From contig JBKECK010000034.1 of the NCBI GenBank assembly GCA_047974625.1, positions 62,001-126,000 on the forward strand: a stretch of 64,000 nt of DNA, written 5' to 3'. A program made the position numbers and the translations under genes. The notes under the pieces were generated by a model that saw only the letters and a program-made list of their open reading frames with translations, did not search any database and had not been told where the DNA came from. This DNA comes from CADEDH01 sp047974625. Lineage in GTDB: Bacteria; Actinomycetota; Acidimicrobiia; Acidimicrobiales; SZUA-35. Shown here in pieces: positions 63,892-64,000 of the stretch. How positions within the stretch are numbered: the first letter of the stretch is position 1; each line of letters starts with the position of its first letter.

Positions 63892-64000
63892 CCGGTCCAG
63901 GAGCCCCATCGACCAGCGGGGTCACCGTGGCGGAGCTGCGCCGGGCGCTGGTTCGGCCACCCCGGCCGGCCCGGATCCAGCCGGACCGGCGGGCGGCGGT
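63888..64000 (+). CDS. 5' end of an unidentified gene, cut by the window edge
   Basis: A frame from GTG 63888, overlapping the epoxide hydrolase stop as GTGA. It stays open to the end of the window and begins MTGPGAPSTSGVTVAELRRA. The overlap type matches other operon junctions here, which supports it, but 37 codons are too few for a family call. Confidence 0.5.
   Translation, partial: MTGPGAPSTSGVTVAELRRALVRPPRPARIQPDRRAA

Overview
The window is 64 kb of very GC-rich (about 70%) DNA from an actinobacterium. An mtrA-mtrB-lipoprotein operon, a mycofactocin locus, ergothioneine genes, a PimB'-like mannosyltransferase, a class A RNase P RNA with actinobacterial features, frequent GTG/TTG starts and many leaderless-looking promoters all point that way. 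The mixture (mycofactocin plus ergothioneine, no mycolic acid or sporulation genes seen) suits the Acidimicrobiia, but that placement is inference. I see no phage, plasmid, transposase, CRISPR array or tRNA. The region reads as core chromosome with a few lineage-specific inserts.

Layout. 0-9 kb: tail of a transglutaminase/DUF4129 protein, DUF3040, dinB with a NUDIX gene, a small membrane protein with an inositol monophosphatase, the MtrAB-like two-component operon with its GerMN lipoprotein, and phosphofructokinase. 9-18 kb: glycerol kinase, an AlaC-like aminotransferase, ROK sugar kinase, an SMC-like protein, an SRPBCC protein, a PimB'-like glycosyltransferase and queG. 18-40 kb: a mycofactocin system in two blocks. 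Block 1 is a zinc-type dehydrogenase followed by mftA-mftB-mftC; mftA is a 47-residue precursor. Block 2 is mftE, an NDMA-type alcohol dehydrogenase, a MoxR ATPase, a VWA protein and mftF. About 13 kb of other metabolism lies between them: egtD and egtB (ergothioneine) joined to glgB, then glgC, a membrane permease, and the glgP-glgX-glgA operon. 40-46 kb: a 1238-residue coiled-coil protein ending in a NYN nuclease domain, trpD, and the RNase P RNA gene rnpB. 46-55 kb: three paralogues of an uncharacterised membrane family (cytoplasmic helical domain, one membrane helix, extracytoplasmic cysteine/Asp-rich calcium-binding-like tail), mixed with a HAD hydrolase, a ChoD-like GMC oxidoreductase paired with an odd Rieske-like protein, and a Pro-rich membrane protein. 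55-64 kb: an APH-type phosphotransferase, a glycosyltransferase, a minus-strand run (unknown protein, PBP1A, zinc-ribbon coiled coil, membrane protein, histidine phosphatase), and an epoxide hydrolase.

How the parts fit. The central 20 kb couples storage carbon to small-molecule redox cofactors. The ergothioneine genes appear to be read from the glgB promoter, which is back-to-back with the glgC promoter. The mycofactocin genes flank them and include a candidate client alcohol dehydrogenase. Two general signals run through the window. One is a -10 hexamer (TANNNT or NANNNT) 6 or 7 bases before the start codon, indicating leaderless mRNAs. The other is a four-base NTGA stop/start overlap inside operons. 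Short tandem repeats sit at or just after several stop codons, and one 20-bp repeat core occurs in two inverted arrays 8 kb apart.
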